Assembly: GCF_029892565.1 (NCBI RefSeq)
Contig: NZ_JARXVH010000009.1
Location: 124,001 to 188,000, forward strand
Direction: 5' to 3'
DNA: 64,000 bases
Origin: Streptomyces pseudovenezuelae
GTDB taxonomy: Bacteria; Actinomycetota; Actinomycetes; Streptomycetales; Streptomycetaceae
This document shows positions 24,004 through 32,705 of the stretch, piece after piece; position 1 is the stretch's first letter; every line of letters starts with the position of its first letter. Both the position numbers and the translations under genes were made by a program. The notes below the pieces were generated by a model. That model was not told the origin of the DNA and did not search any database. It worked only from the letters and a program-made list of their open reading frames with translations.

Positions 24004-26028
24004 TCAGATGCCGGGCCAGGGCTCCTCGTCGCGGAACAGAGGGCGGCCGTCGGGGAAGGTGGTCGGGACCGTCCCGTACTCGTATCCGACGGGTGCTCCG
24101 TAGCCGGCGTACCCGTCATAGCCGTAGGCACCGTACGAGCCGGCGTTCACGTCGTACGCAGCCGGCACTGGCACCGGCTCCTCCGCAAACTGCGGCAGCC
24201 TCAACTCCCCCGTATCCATCACCGCGTTGTTCTGCGACCGATGGAGCCGCGAGTACGCCCCGCCCCATGCGAGCAGCTCGCCGTGGCGGCCGGTCTCCAC
24301 GATCCGGCCGCCGTCGACGACCAGGATGCGGTCGGCGTCGGGGGCGAGGTTGAGGTCATGGGTGATCATGATGGTGGTGCGGCCGGCCATCAGGCGGCGC
24401 AGGGGTTTCACGACCCGGCGGGCGGCGATCGCGTCGAGGCCGGTGGTCGGCTCGTCGAGGACCAGGACCGGTGCGTCGCGCAGGATCGCGCGGGCGATGG
24501 CGAGGCGTTGGAGCTGGCCGCCGGAGAGGCGGGCGGTGCCGGGGTCGATCCTGGTGTCGTAGCCGGCGGGGAGCTTGCCGATGAAGTCGTGCGCGTCGGC
24601 CGCCCGCGCCGCGTCCTCGATCGCCTGCTCGCTGGCGCCGGGGCGCCCGCACGCGATGTTGGCGCGGACCGTGTCGTGCAGGACGAGGGTCTCCTGCGGG
24701 AGCAGGGTGACGTACTCGCGCAGGCGGGCGAGCGGGAAGTCGCGCAGGGGGACGCCGTCCAGGCGGATGTCGCCCGCGTCGGGATCGTAGAAGCGGAGCA
24801 GGAGCTTCGAGACCGTCGACTTGCCGGCCCCGCTCGGGCCCGTGACGATGACCAACTCGCCGGGGTTGACGGTGAAGGAGAGGTCGGAGAGGGCGGTGCT
24901 GTCGGCGCCAGGGTAGGTGAAGGAGACACCTGTCACCTCGACCGTGCCGTCGGGGCGGCCGACGTCCGCGCCGCGTCGTGGGTCCGCGACGGACGGGCGT
25001 ACGTCGAGGATCTCGATGAGCCGTTCCGCGCCCGCCGTCGCCGCGGTGATCGTCAGGCCGAGTTGGGCCAGGCCCCGCACGGGCGGGTAGAGGTAGCCCA
25101 AGAAGGCGGAGAAAGCGAGGAGTTGGCCGAGGGTCATGCGGCCGGTGGAGATCTCCCAGGCGCCGATGCCGATCACCGCGAGCACGCACACCGTCTCGAT
25201 GACGGTGACGAGTTGCTCGTACGCCTCGTTCAGCCGCGTCGAGCGGACCGAGGCCCGGAACCAGGCGCTCGCCTCCTCGTGCAGCCGCCGGCGTTCGGCG
25301 TCCCGGCGGTCGTAGGCCTGCGTCAGCACGATGTTGCCGAGCGACTCCTCGACCACCGATGTGATCGCGCCGTCGGCGACCCGGCCCTCGCGCGAGACGT
25401 CCCTGATGGAGCCGGAGAAACGGCGGGCCGCCAGCCAGAAGAGCGGCGCGAGGACGAAGGTGGCCGCGGCCAGGTCCCAGCGCAGCCAGAACGCGGCGGC
25501 GGCGTAGAAGAGGGCGGAGAAGATCGCGGAGGCGGTGCCCACGACGCCGGACACGACGAGCGTCTCGATCGCCTCGACGTCACTGGTCAGGCGGGACAAC
25601 AGGTCGCCCTGGCGGTGCAGTTGGAAGAAGTGCGGCGGCAACTGCTGTACGTGGTCGAAGACATGCTCGCGCAGCCGCAGCACGAAGCGCTCGGTCGCCC
25701 ACGCGGCGAGGGAGTTGCCGGCGTACGCGATGACCGCGCCGACGATCGCCACGCCCAGCCACTTGACGGCCGGGCTCCAGAACGCGCTCAGCGACCCCTT
25801 CGCCAGGGCACGGTCGGTGAGGTCGCTGAAGAGGAGGATGGCCTCGGTCTCGGCGAGTGCGGCGAGCACCGTGCAGACCCAGACGAGGATCAGCCAGCGT
25901 CGCAGGCCGCGGGTCAGCGGCCAGAAGCGACGGAAGGCCGTGCGGGCGGGAATGGTGGGGGTGTCGTCGTCCTCGTATTCGAGATCGTCATCGTTCTCGT
26001 ATGCGAGGCTTTCGGCTTCCTTGCCCAT
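24004..26028 (-). CDS. ABC transporter, fused permease and ATPase, with a Tyr/Gly-rich tail
   Basis: A 674-residue half-transporter exporter: acidic N-terminus, six membrane spans (about 45-330), then the ATPase with GPSGAGKST (Walker A), LSGGQLQRLAIARAI (signature) and VLVLDEPTTGLD (Walker B), ITHD switch His. The last ~55 residues are low complexity, rich in Tyr and Gly (SYGAYGYDGYAGYG), unusual for this family. ATG 26028 has GAAGGGGAT upstream. It probably exports a lipid or small hydrophobic molecule as a homodimer. Confidence 0.92.
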   Translation of the reverse strand: MGKEAESLAYENDDDLEYEDDDTPTIPARTAFRRFWPLTRGLRRWLILVWVCTVLAALAETEAILLFSDLTDRALAKGSLSAFWSPAVKWLGVAIVGAVIAYAGNSLAAWATERFVLRLREHVFDHVQQLPPHFFQLHRQGDLLSRLTSDVEAIETLVVSGVVGTASAIFSALFYAAAAFWLRWDLAAATFVLAPLFWLAARRFSGSIRDVSREGRVADGAITSVVEESLGNIVLTQAYDRRDAERRRLHEEASAWFRASVRSTRLNEAYEQLVTVIETVCVLAVIGIGAWEISTGRMTLGQLLAFSAFLGYLYPPVRGLAQLGLTITAATAGAERLIEILDVRPSVADPRRGADVGRPDGTVEVTGVSFTYPGADSTALSDLSFTVNPGELVIVTGPSGAGKSTVSKLLLRFYDPDAGDIRLDGVPLRDFPLARLREYVTLLPQETLVLHDTVRANIACGRPGASEQAIEDAARAADAHDFIGKLPAGYDTRIDPGTARLSGGQLQRLAIARAILRDAPVLVLDEPTTGLDAIAARRVVKPLRRLMAGRTTIMITHDLNLAPDADRILVVDGGRIVETGRHGELLAWGGAYSRLHRSQNNAVMDTGELRLPQFAEEPVPVPAAYDVNAGSYGAYGYDGYAGYGAPVGYEYGTVPTTFPDGRPLFRDEEPWPGI

Positions 26029-26068
26029 GGCGCATCCCCTTCGCTTTCCGTCGCTTCGCATCGCCGGA

Positions 26069-26104
26069 ATTCAGGTATGGATTCAGGTATGGATTCAGGC
26101 CTGG
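26069..26104. repeat. 12-bp tandem repeat, three copies, upstream of the ABC gene
   Basis: attcaggtatgg at 26069-26080 and 26081-26092, then attcaggcctgg at 26093-26104, with a degenerate fourth (attccgg). It lies between the ABC transporter start and the terminator of the small Pro/Lys-rich gene. Confidence 0.85.
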
Positions 26105-26131
26105 ATTCCGGTTCGAATTCGGGAAAGAAAA

Positions 26132-26158
26132 GAGGGCCGACTGCGTGGGTCGGCCCTC
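26132..26158 (-). terminator. Intrinsic terminator of the small Pro/Lys-rich gene
   Basis: gagggccgac and gtcggccctc form a perfect 10-bp stem with a 7-base loop. On the minus strand the stem is followed by ttttctttccc, a clear U-rich tract. It lies 14 bases beyond the stop of the gene at 26173-26304. Confidence 0.85.
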
Positions 26159-26172
26159 CTTCTACTGCCGGA

Positions 26173-26304
26173 TCAGCTGTCCTGGCCGGGCAGCGGCTTC
26201 GGCAGTGGCTTCGGCTGGTGCTTCTTCCGCGGCTTCGGGGGCGGGGGCGGGAGCTGCTTCGACTTGGGCTTCGGGGGCAGCGGGGCGAGCTTCTTGAGGC
26301 TCAT
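26173..26304 (-). CDS. 43-residue Pro/Lys-rich small protein
   Basis: ATG at 26304 has AAGGAG seven bases upstream and the stop is followed by a strong terminator, so the unit is very probably translated. The peptide starts MSLKKLAPLPPKPK, continues with runs of Pro and Lys, and ends PLPGQDS. It has no predicted fold, no membrane span and a high positive charge, suggesting binding to an SH3-like partner, nucleic acid or an acidic surface. No family is recognised. Confidence 0.65.
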   Translation of the reverse strand: MSLKKLAPLPPKPKSKQLPPPPPKPRKKHQPKPLPKPLPGQDS

Positions 26305-26464
26305 TCCGGACTCCTTGGGTTGTGCAGTGGATTTTGCGTCAAAGTCGAGCGCGTTACCGCCCGGGGAATTCCCGACACCCAGGAACCTACACGGCCCTGA
26401 ACCCAAGGAGCAGCAAAGTCGGCGAGAGAAAGGCAAACAACCCCTGTGAAAACCTTGGCATTTC

Positions 26465-26520
26465 CTGAGAGAGGACGCCGTACCTGAGAGTTCCCTTATG
26501 AACCTGAGAGCAGCCTTATG
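26465..26520 (-). repeat. 20-bp tandem duplication at the femX-like stop codon
   Basis: On the minus strand CATAAGG-N5-CTCTCAGGT occurs twice in tandem (26501-26520 and 26481-26500), with a third CTCTCAGG at 26464-26471. The TAA in the first unit is the stop codon of the FemX-like gene. The rest of 26305-26464 holds the leader of the small Pro/Lys-rich gene and nothing else recognisable. Confidence 0.8.
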
Positions 26521-27646
26521 GTCGGCGGGCCATGTACAGCTCCAGCGCCTTGTGCAGCACCCGGTTCAGCGGGAAATCCCACTCCCCGAGGTACTCGACG
26601 GCCTCACCGCCCGCGCCGGCCTTGAACCGCAGCAGCCCCAGCAGGTGGTTGGACTCCTCCAGGGTGTCGGTGATGCCCCTGAAGTCGTATACGGAGGCGC
26701 CGAGTTCATGGGCGTCGGTCATCATGCGCCACTGCATGGCGTTGTTGGGCTGCACCTCGCGCCTGCGTGCGGTGGAGGCGCCGTAGGAGTACCAGACGTG
26801 GTCGCCGACGGTCAGCATCGTGGCCGCGGCGAGGACTTCGCCGTCGTGGTGGGCGAGGTAGAGGCGCATCCGGTCGGGGTCCTCGGCGGTGAGGGCGGTC
26901 CACATGCGCTGGAAGTACGGCAGCGGACGCGGGATGAACCGGTCGCGCTCGGCGGTCTCGGCGTACAGCTCGTAGAAGGCCGGCAGTTCCTCGTAACCAC
27001 CCCTAGCGACCGTCACCCCCGCCTTCTCGGCCTTCTTGATGTTGCGCCGCCACTGCTGATTGAGGCCTCGATGGACGTCCTCCAACGACCGGCCGGCGAA
27101 CGGCACTTGGAACACGTACCGCGGCTGCCCGGCCGCGAACCCCTCCTCACCGCCCGCCTCGGCCTGCCGCCACCCCGCTCCGCGCAGCCGTTCGGCGATC
27201 TCGACGGCCCGCGGTTCGTACGAGGTCGCCTCGGCGTCCCGCAGCCGGTGCGCGTCCGGATCGGCGATCGCGGCCTTCACCGCGTCCGCGCTCCAACGGC
27301 GTACGACGACGGGCGGGCCCATCTTCACCGTGAAGGCGCCCCGCGACTTGAGGTACGCGAGCATCGGGTCGAGCCACCGGTCGAGATCGACGTCGTACCA
27401 GTCGATGACCGGCCCCTCGGGCAGATACGCGAGGTACTTCTTCAGCTTGGGCACGGGCCGGAACAACACCAGCCCGACCCCGACCGGTTGCCCGCCCTCC
27501 TCCTCGAACCACCCCAGGCTCTCCGCCCGCCAGTCCGGCTTCACCGCGCCCCAGGAGGGGACCTGCATGTGGCTGGCGGAGGGTCGGGCCGCGACGAACG
27601 CGAGGTGCTCGTCCCGGGTGATGGGCCGGAGGCGGAGGTTCGTCAT
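26516..27646 (-). CDS. femX: FemX/FemAB-family peptidyltransferase (peptidoglycan bridge)
   Basis: A 376-residue protein with two GNAT-like halves of the FemABX fold: the N-terminal half contains SHMQVPSWGAVKPDW and YLPEGPVIDW, the C-terminal half NQQWRRNIKKAEKAGV, FYELYAETAERDRF, SYGASTARRREVQPNNAMQW and VYDFRGI. FemX in Streptomyces adds the first glycine to the peptidoglycan stem from Gly-tRNA, and the chain here has that length. The symbol is tentative because Streptomyces have several FemABX paralogues. Confidence 0.85.
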   Translation of the reverse strand: MTNLRLRPITRDEHLAFVAARPSASHMQVPSWGAVKPDWRAESLGWFEEEGGQPVGVGLVLFRPVPKLKKYLAYLPEGPVIDWYDVDLDRWLDPMLAYLKSRGAFTVKMGPPVVVRRWSADAVKAAIADPDAHRLRDAEATSYEPRAVEIAERLRGAGWRQAEAGGEEGFAAGQPRYVFQVPFAGRSLEDVHRGLNQQWRRNIKKAEKAGVTVARGGYEELPAFYELYAETAERDRFIPRPLPYFQRMWTALTAEDPDRMRLYLAHHDGEVLAAATMLTVGDHVWYSYGASTARRREVQPNNAMQWRMMTDAHELGASVYDFRGITDTLEESNHLLGLLRFKAGAGGEAVEYLGEWDFPLNRVLHKALELYMARRP

Positions 27647-27699
27647 ACGCGGGGCTCCCTGGCTGGTCGAATTCGTGGTCGAACCGCCAGCCTAGGCAG

Positions 27700-28467
27700 T
27701 CACTCCCGCCCGTCCCGCCCGCCGAACACCCCCAACGCCTCCGTGTCCGACGCCCGTGCGTTGAGGAAGTAGTCCGCCCACTCGGCGATCTCCGGGTATC
27801 CGGACTCCCGGGTGAGGCGGGTGATCGCGGCCGGGATGTCGTACGGCGTCACCCGCAGGTCCGTCCCCGGGCCCAGCAGGCACCAGTGGGCGCCCGGGCG
27901 GCCGTACGGCATGCCGACGCTCCCCGGGTTGACGATCAGGCGGCCCCCGGCGAGGCGGACGTACGGCATGTGGGTGTGGCCGCAGACCACCGTGCGGATG
28001 GTCTCGTCGAGGCCGGTGAGGACCTCCGTCCAGCGGGCGGGGCGGGAGTCGACGAGGACGACCTCCTCGTCGTCGCGGGGTGTGGCGTGGCAGAAGAGGA
28101 CCCGGCCCAGGCCGCGGACAGTGAGGGTCAGGGTTTTGGGGAGCGTGGCCAGGAAGTCGATCTGGTCCGCGCGGAGGGCCTTCGCCGCGTACGGGGCGAT
28201 CGGGTCGGGGATCTCGTCGCGCTCGCCCCTGCGGTACTCGACCAGTTCGCGATCCGCGTTGCCCGACAGCCACAGGACGCGGTCACCCTGTTCGCCCAAC
28301 AGGTCGAGTACTTCGGACGGTTGGGGGCCGGCCGTGATGTCGCCGGTCAGGACGATGCGGTCGGCGGCGGTCACCTCCGGTTCGGCCAGGACCGCTTCCA
28401 GGGCGGGCAGGACCCCGTGGATGTCCGACAGCACGGCCACCCGGCCCACTTCGTACGTCGACGTCAT
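27700..28467 (-). CDS. Metallophosphoesterase (YfcE/MPP-type)
   Basis: A 255-residue calcineurin-like phosphoesterase with all metal motifs: VAVLSDIHGVLPAL (DxH), LTGDIT (GD), LSGNADRELV (GNxD-type), FCHATP and VCGHTHMPY (GHTH), then NPGSVGMP. It hydrolyses phosphodiesters or phosphomonoesters in the cytosol. ATG 28467 starts one base after the upstream oxidoreductase stop, with GGAGGGGG upstream, so the two genes are coupled. Confidence 0.92.
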   Translation of the reverse strand: MTSTYEVGRVAVLSDIHGVLPALEAVLAEPEVTAADRIVLTGDITAGPQPSEVLDLLGEQGDRVLWLSGNADRELVEYRRGERDEIPDPIAPYAAKALRADQIDFLATLPKTLTLTVRGLGRVLFCHATPRDDEEVVLVDSRPARWTEVLTGLDETIRTVVCGHTHMPYVRLAGGRLIVNPGSVGMPYGRPGAHWCLLGPGTDLRVTPYDIPAAITRLTRESGYPEIAEWADYFLNARASDTEALGVFGGRDGRE

Positions 28468-28468
28468 C

Positions 28469-31408
28469 TCACTCCCCCTCCTGCTTCTCCAGCGCATCCG
28501 CCAGCACCTCCGCCAGATGCCGCCCCCGCACCCCACCCACCTGCTCCAACTGCGTACGACACGAGAAGCCGTCCGCCAGGATCACAGCGTCCGCCGGGGA
28601 CTCCCGTACCGCAGGCAGCAGTTGCTCCTCCGCGCACACTGTCGACACCTCGTAGTGCCCCTTCTCGAAGCCGAAGTTGCCCGCCAACCCGCAGCATCCG
28701 CCGGCCAGTTCACCGGTCAGACCCGCGGCGGCGCGCACGCGGCGGTCGGCCGTGTCGCCCAGGACCGCGTGTTGGTGGCAGTGGGTCTGGCCGGTGACCG
28801 GACGGTCGACGTGGGGTGGGGTCCAGTCGGGGGCCAGGCGTTCCAGGGCCTCGGCGAAGGTGACGACCATCGCGGCGAGGCGGGCGGCGCGGGGGTCGTC
28901 GTGGAGGAGTTCGGGGAGGTCGGTGCGGAGGGCGGCCGCGCAGCTGGGTTCCAGGACGATGACCGCCGGCAGGTCGGCCGACTCCAGTTCCGGGAGCAGG
29001 AAGGGTTCCATCAGGTCCAGCGTGTGCCGCAACACCTCGCGGGCGCGGTCGAGTTGGCCCGTCGAGAGGTACGTCAGTCCACAGCAGACCCGGCTGCGGC
29101 GGACCCTGAGCCGCCAGGAACCGCCTGCGCCTTCGATCTCGCCGTCCGCCGACCGGTGCACGCGCCACGGCCGTGGCGGCGGCTCCAGGACCCCGACTCC
29201 CGCCGCCTCCAACACCTTTACGGCCGCCCGGCCGACCTCCGGCGAGAGGTGTTCCGTGAAGGTGTCCGGCCACAGGAACGCGGTCGGCTCGGGGATGCCG
29301 GGCCGGCCGCCCGCCCGCAGCTCCGCCCGCCACGTCCGCGCCCGCTTCCTGAACCGCCGCCGCAGCCACCGGCTGAGCGTCTCCGAGGCCACCCTCGGGA
29401 TCCCCCGTTCCGGCGCGATCCCGCCCAGCCGCTTCGCCGCCCACGCCAACGGCCGTACGGAAGCAAGGGCGTTGACGAGTGGCGCGGTGCGCGTACGGTC
29501 CACCCAGCGCAGCCAGACCGGCAGCCACCCCATGCTGTAGTGGGCGGCCGGGCGGCGCCGTCCGGCGTAGTGGTGGTGCAGGAACTCCGCCTTGTACGTG
29601 GCCATGTCGACCTCGACCGGGCAGTCGGAGCGGCACCCCTTGCAGGACAGGCACAGGTCCAGCGCGTCCCGGACCTCGGTCGACCGCCAGCCGTCCGTCA
29701 CCACCTCACCGGCGAGCATCTCGTGCAGCAACCGGGCACGCCCGCGCGTGGAGTGCGTCTCGTCGCCGGTGGCCCGGAAGGACGGGCACATGACGGCGGA
29801 GCCGGTCACCGACGTCGTACGGCATTTCGCGACCCCCACGCAGCGGCGGACCGCCGCCGAGAAGTCGCCGCCGTCGGACGGGTAGCCGAAGGCGACGTCG
29901 ACCGGTTCGCGGGGCAGGACGGCGAAGCGGAGGTTCGCGTCGAGGGGGGCCGGGCGGACCAGCATGCCGGGGTTGAGGAGGTCGTCGGGGTCCCAGACGC
30001 CCTTCACGCGCGCGAAGAGATCGACCATCTCGGCGCCGTACATCTTCGGCAGCAACTCGGCCCGGGCCTGGCCGTCCCCGTGCTCCCCGGACAGCGATCC
30101 GCCGTGCGCCACGACGACTTCGGCCAGCTCCTCCGAGAAGCGCCGGAAGCGGGCGACGCCCGGTTCCGTCAGCAGGTCGAAGTCGATGCGGACGTGGATG
30201 CAGCCGTCCCCGAAGTGCCCGTACGGCGTACCGCGCAGCCCGTGGGCGGTCAACAGGGCGCGGAAGTCCCGGAGATACGCGCCCAGTCGCTCCGGCGGCA
30301 CCGCGCAGTCCTCCCACCCCGGCCAGGCCTCGCTGCCGTCCGGCATCCGCGTCGCCGTACCGCTGGCGTCCTCCCGGATGCGCCACAGCGCCCGCTGCCG
30401 GCCGGCGTCGGTGACGACGAGCGCGTCGACCACGTCGGCGGCCCGCACGATCGACTCCGCACGCGCGCGTGCCTCCCCCTCCGACTCCCCGCCCGTCTCC
30501 ACGAACAGCCAGGCTCCGCCCCGCGGCAGCCCGACCGCGTCCGCGGGCACCAGATCGGCCGCCATGCCCTCGACCGTCAGGGGGTGGTGGGGCAACAACC
30601 CGGCCGCTGCCTCGGCGGCGGCGCCCTCCTCGGCGTAACCCAACACGGCCAACGCACGCGCGCGTGGCGCCTCGACGAGCCGTACGACCGCCTCGGTGAG
30701 AATCCCGAGCGTGCCCTCGCTGCCGCAGAAGGAACGGGCGACATCGGCGCCCTTCTCCGGCAGCAACGCGTCCAGCGCGTATCCGGAGATACGGCGGGGC
30801 AGCTCCGGAAACCCGGTCCGCAACCGCGCCAACTCCCCCTCCACCAGCGCCCGCAGTCCGTCCGGCGCACCGGCCCAACCCGGCCCGAGCCGCAGCCGCT
30901 CGCCGCGCGCGGTGACGACGTCCAGCTCGCGCACGCTGTCGGCGGTCGTCCCCCACGCGACGCTGTGCGAGCCGCAGGAGTTGTTGCCGATCATTCCGCC
31001 GAGCGTGCAGCGGCTGTGCGTGGAGGGGTCGGGCCCGAAGCGGAGCCCGTGCGGGGCGGCGGCGTCCTGGAGACGGTCGAGGACGAGGCCGGGCTGGACG
31101 ACGGCGGTCCGTGCCTCCGGGTCGAGCGTCAACATGCGGTTCATGTGGCGGGTGAAATCCAGTACGACTCCGGTGCCGGTGGCCTGCCCGGCGATGGAGG
31201 TGCCTCCGCCACGGGCCACGACCGGCACGCCCTGCTCGCGGCACACCTCCAGTACGGCGGCCACGTCGTCGGCGTCCCGCGGGGCGACGACCCCGAGCGG
31301 GACCCGGCGGTAGTTGGACGCGTCCATGGTGGTCAGCGCACGGGCGGTGACGTCGAAGCGCACCTCGCCCTGGACGACCCTGCGCAGCGCTGCCTGGAGA
31401 TCCGTCAT
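28469..31408 (-). CDS. FAD-linked oxidase fused to Fe-S/CCG oxidoreductase (D-lactate/glycolate dehydrogenase type)
   Basis: A 979-residue fusion. The N-terminal ~480 residues are a PCMH FAD domain (VVARGGGTSIAGQATGTG, GGMIGNNSCGSHS) plus the FAD-oxidase C-terminal domain (YGHFGDGCIHVRIDFDL, SLSGEHGDGQARAELL). Two 4Fe-4S motifs follow (CVGVAKCR with MCPSFRAT; CLSCKGCRSDCPVEV), then two CCG-type domains (VCCGLTYLSTGQLDRA and GGCCGLAGNFGFE). Such proteins oxidise 2-hydroxyacids such as D-lactate or D-2-hydroxyglutarate. ATG 31408 is followed closely downstream by the phosphoesterase gene. Confidence 0.93.
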   Translation of the reverse strand: MTDLQAALRRVVQGEVRFDVTARALTTMDASNYRRVPLGVVAPRDADDVAAVLEVCREQGVPVVARGGGTSIAGQATGTGVVLDFTRHMNRMLTLDPEARTAVVQPGLVLDRLQDAAAPHGLRFGPDPSTHSRCTLGGMIGNNSCGSHSVAWGTTADSVRELDVVTARGERLRLGPGWAGAPDGLRALVEGELARLRTGFPELPRRISGYALDALLPEKGADVARSFCGSEGTLGILTEAVVRLVEAPRARALAVLGYAEEGAAAEAAAGLLPHHPLTVEGMAADLVPADAVGLPRGGAWLFVETGGESEGEARARAESIVRAADVVDALVVTDAGRQRALWRIREDASGTATRMPDGSEAWPGWEDCAVPPERLGAYLRDFRALLTAHGLRGTPYGHFGDGCIHVRIDFDLLTEPGVARFRRFSEELAEVVVAHGGSLSGEHGDGQARAELLPKMYGAEMVDLFARVKGVWDPDDLLNPGMLVRPAPLDANLRFAVLPREPVDVAFGYPSDGGDFSAAVRRCVGVAKCRTTSVTGSAVMCPSFRATGDETHSTRGRARLLHEMLAGEVVTDGWRSTEVRDALDLCLSCKGCRSDCPVEVDMATYKAEFLHHHYAGRRRPAAHYSMGWLPVWLRWVDRTRTAPLVNALASVRPLAWAAKRLGGIAPERGIPRVASETLSRWLRRRFRKRARTWRAELRAGGRPGIPEPTAFLWPDTFTEHLSPEVGRAAVKVLEAAGVGVLEPPPRPWRVHRSADGEIEGAGGSWRLRVRRSRVCCGLTYLSTGQLDRAREVLRHTLDLMEPFLLPELESADLPAVIVLEPSCAAALRTDLPELLHDDPRAARLAAMVVTFAEALERLAPDWTPPHVDRPVTGQTHCHQHAVLGDTADRRVRAAAGLTGELAGGCCGLAGNFGFEKGHYEVSTVCAEEQLLPAVRESPADAVILADGFSCRTQLEQVGGVRGRHLAEVLADALEKQEGE

Positions 31409-31489
31409 GGCTCCAGCAAACCAAAGACTCCGTCTCACCGGACGGACGAGGTTTCACCCAGGTTTCCTCCAGCGGCTAACCTCCCTCTC

Positions 31490-32608
31490 GTGGCTGAGAT
31501 CCAGATCCCCTCTGACATCAAGCCCGCGGACGGACGTTTCGGCGCGGGACCCTCCAAGGTGCGGACGGAGGCGCTGGACGCCCTGGCCGCCACCGGTACG
31601 TCACTCCTCGGCACCTCCCACCGGCAGGCCCCGGTGAAGAACCTGGTCGGCCGGGTTCGCGAGGGCATCTCCGAGCTGTTCCAGCTGCCGGACGGCTACG
31701 AGGTCGTCCTCGGCAACGGCGGCTCCACCGCCTTCTGGGACGTGGCGACGCACGGTCTGATCGAGAACAAGTCGCAGCACCTGACCTTCGGCGAGTTCAG
31801 CTCGAAGTTCGCCAAGGCGGCCAAGCTGGCCCCGTGGCTGGCCGAGCCGACCGTCATCGCCTCCGACCCCGGCACGCACCCGGAGCCGGCCGCGGAGGCG
31901 GGCGTGGACGTCTACGCCTTCACGCACAACGAGACGTCGACGGGCGTCGCGGCCCCCGTCAAGCGGGTCGCGGGTGCCGACGAGGGCGCACTGGTCGTGG
32001 TCGACGCCACGTCCGGCGCGGGCGGTCTCCCGGTGGACGTCTCGGAGACGGACGTCTACTACTTCGCCCCGCAGAAGTCCTTCGCCTCCGACGGCGGCCT
32101 GTGGATCGGCGTCTTCTCGCCGGCCGCGATCGAGCGTGCGGAGCGTATCCACGCGTCCGGCCGCCACGTACCGGAGTTCTTCTCGCTCCCGACGGCGATC
32201 GACAACTCCCGCAAGAACCAGACGTACAACACCCCGGCGCTGTCCACCCTGTTCCTCCTCGACGAGCAGCTGAAGTGGATCAACGGCCAGGGCGGCCTGG
32301 CCTGGTCGACGTCCCGCACGAAGGACTCCTCGACCCGCCTCTACACCTGGGCGGAGGAGTCCAAGTACGCGACCCCGTTCGTCGCGGACGCCGCCAAGCG
32401 CTCCCAGGTCATCGGCACGATCGACTTCGCCGACGAGATCGACGCGGCGGCCGTCGCCAAGGTCCTGCGCGCGAACGGCATCGTCGACACCGAGCCGTAC
32501 CGCAAGCTGGGCCGCAACCAGCTGCGCGTGGCGATGTTCCCGGCGATCGACCCGGCGGACGTCGAGGCGCTGACGAAGTGCGTCGACTACGTCATCGAGA
32601 AGCTGTAG
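31490..32608 (+). CDS. serC: Phosphoserine aminotransferase
   Basis: A 372-residue PLP enzyme of serine biosynthesis converting 3-phosphohydroxypyruvate to phosphoserine. Family marks are RFGAGPSKVRTEAL, LLGTSHRQAPVKNLV, VLGNGGSTAFWDV, THNETSTGV and YYFAPQKSFASDGG with Lys196 as the PLP lysine. GTG 31490 is the start; TAACCT ends seven bases upstream and no Shine-Dalgarno is visible, so the mRNA is probably leaderless. Recalled position matches S. coelicolor SCO4366. Confidence 0.95.
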   Translation: MAEIQIPSDIKPADGRFGAGPSKVRTEALDALAATGTSLLGTSHRQAPVKNLVGRVREGISELFQLPDGYEVVLGNGGSTAFWDVATHGLIENKSQHLTFGEFSSKFAKAAKLAPWLAEPTVIASDPGTHPEPAAEAGVDVYAFTHNETSTGVAAPVKRVAGADEGALVVVDATSGAGGLPVDVSETDVYYFAPQKSFASDGGLWIGVFSPAAIERAERIHASGRHVPEFFSLPTAIDNSRKNQTYNTPALSTLFLLDEQLKWINGQGGLAWSTSRTKDSSTRLYTWAEESKYATPFVADAAKRSQVIGTIDFADEIDAAAVAKVLRANGIVDTEPYRKLGRNQLRVAMFPAIDPADVEALTKCVDYVIEKL

Positions 32609-32640
32609 CAGTCGTCCAGTTCAATGGCTCTACGCCGATG

Positions 32641-32675
32641 AGAGGCGCCCCGCGGACCAACTGCGGGGCGCCTCT
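32641..32675 (+). terminator. Intrinsic terminator after serC
   Basis: agaggcgccccgc and gcggggcgcctct form a perfect 13-bp stem with a 9-base loop, 32 bases after the serC stop. It also separates serC from the convergent gene at 32706. Confidence 0.85.
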
Positions 32676-32705
32676 TCCGTGTTCGCGGCCGCCGCCCTCG
32701 CCCCT

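Noticed and set aside
26108..26120. A tRNA T-arm (ggttcgaattc)
   Set aside because: No acceptor, D or anticodon stems can be formed around it.
26465..26520. A glycine or TPP riboswitch because of CTCTCAGG/CTGAGA
   Set aside because: The rest of the conserved cores is absent; the octamers are explained by a tandem duplication.
27812..32608. A 1598-codon + strand ORF
   Set aside because: Only the last 372 codons (from GTG 31490) are serC. The rest is antisense to the phosphoesterase and FAD/Fe-S genes and is low complexity, typical of high-GC shadow frames.
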